A DNA stretch of 64,000 bases from Thalassotalea_B piscium_A (GTDB lineage Bacteria; Pseudomonadota; Gammaproteobacteria; Enterobacterales; Alteromonadaceae), in the NCBI GenBank assembly GCA_049347715.1, contig CP186339.1, positions 2,728,001-2,792,000 of the forward strand, read 5' to 3'. The notes beneath the pieces were generated by a model. The model searched no databases and had not been told where the DNA came from. It saw only the letters and a list, made by a program, of their open reading frames with translations. Every line of letters begins with the position of its first letter. The stretch's first letter is position 1. A program made the translations under genes and the position numbers. This document shows, piece by piece, positions 63,751 through 64,000 of the stretch.

Positions 63751-64000
63751 ATGACTAAGATTATTGGTATTGATTTAGGAACAACAAACTCATGTGTAGC
63801 GGTTATGGAAGGCGGTAAAGCAAAAATCATTGAAAATGCAGAAGGTAGCCGTACAACACCATCGGTTGTCGCTTTTGCAAACAATGAAACATTAGCAGGC
63901 CAACCAGCGAAAAGACAATCTGTTACAAATTCAGAAAATACATTATTTGCGATTAAACGTTTAATTGGTCGTAAATTTGAAGATAAAGAAGTACAAAAAG
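63751..64000 (+). CDS. dnaK: Molecular chaperone DnaK (Hsp70), 5' part
   Basis: The first 83 codons are present before the window ends. MTKIIGIDLGTTNSCVAVMEG is the ATPase phosphate-1 motif, and NAEGSRTTPSVVAF and LAGQPAKRQSVTN...LFAIKRLIGRKFEDKEVQ match canonical DnaK rather than HscA or HscC. The preceding gene is not grpE and no sigma-32-like promoter is obvious. Together with the Crp/Fnr-type promoter this suggests a second, specially controlled DnaK, but the rest of the gene and genome are needed to tell. Confidence 0.93.
   Translation, partial: MTKIIGIDLGTTNSCVAVMEGGKAKIIENAEGSRTTPSVVAFANNETLAGQPAKRQSVTNSENTLFAIKRLIGRKFEDKEVQK

Noticed and set aside
1..64000. CRISPR arrays, tRNA or rRNA genes, prophage structural genes
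   Set aside because: No regularly spaced repeats, no cloverleaf-like conserved sequences and no phage head or tail proteins were seen.

Overview
The window is AT-rich chromosomal DNA of a marine gammaproteobacterium. The best guess is a Colwelliaceae member (Colwellia or Thalassotalea type). The basis is protein style only: E. coli-like RimO, DadA, YbiT and YehS orthologues, PEP-CTERM proteins, very large two-component propeller sensors, a CrtC-like protein and an oleate hydratase. No rRNA, tRNA or CRISPR array was seen.

Layout. 0.3-3 kb: an SDR oxidoreductase, an HU protein, and a ferritin-like/ZIP metal pair. 3.4-8.4 kb: a yhiI-rbbA-yhhJ type ABC export operon. 8.6-12.7 kb: an ArsP-type permease with a small CxxC thioredoxin, a CDF metal exporter and a ferric-reductase-like flavocytochrome. 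12.8-16.5 kb: a secreted unknown, an RNase D-like exonuclease and rimO. 16.5-26.6 kb: an accessory island bounded by two copies of a ~90 bp sequence from just upstream of rimO. It holds an ORC-like ATPase, a DUF3892-like protein, a dead serine recombinase, a PEP-CTERM protein, a NERD nuclease-like protein, a large OmpR/STAND/TPR regulator and several relics. 26.8-35.1 kb: two divergent giant sensors with the same kind of periplasmic propeller, one a hybrid histidine kinase and one a GGDEF cyclase. 35.2-46.4 kb: CotH-like lipoprotein, LysR/dadA, yehS, ybiT, a four-gene sulfur (persulfide) module and a phytase-like lipoprotein.

46.6-60.2 kb reads as a decaying integron. A broken integron integrase on the + strand (59545-60157) faces an array of mostly minus-strand genes: maltose acetyltransferase, metallo-beta-lactamase fold, VOC protein, small membrane protein, STAS fragment, a yefM/yoeB pair and an orphan 114-aa gene. 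A complete attC-like site, attC half-sites, an IS110-family element and an IS3 relic lie among them. Inside it sits a minus-strand block of TetR, CrtC-like, FAD oxidoreductase, CruF-like and oleate hydratase genes. Three of its proteins belong to unrelated families whose known members add water to isolated C=C bonds.

60.2-64 kb: a GNAT protein, a CbpA-type DnaJ, a DUF1499 protein, a Crp/Fnr-family regulator and the start of dnaK. The DnaJ-like gene and dnaK each carry a TGTCA-N6-TGACA operator exactly 21 nt upstream of a -10 hexamer, i.e. centred at -41.5, the classic class II activator position. The Crp/Fnr gene lies between them. This chaperone regulon and the hydratase block inside the relic integron are the two most interesting items.
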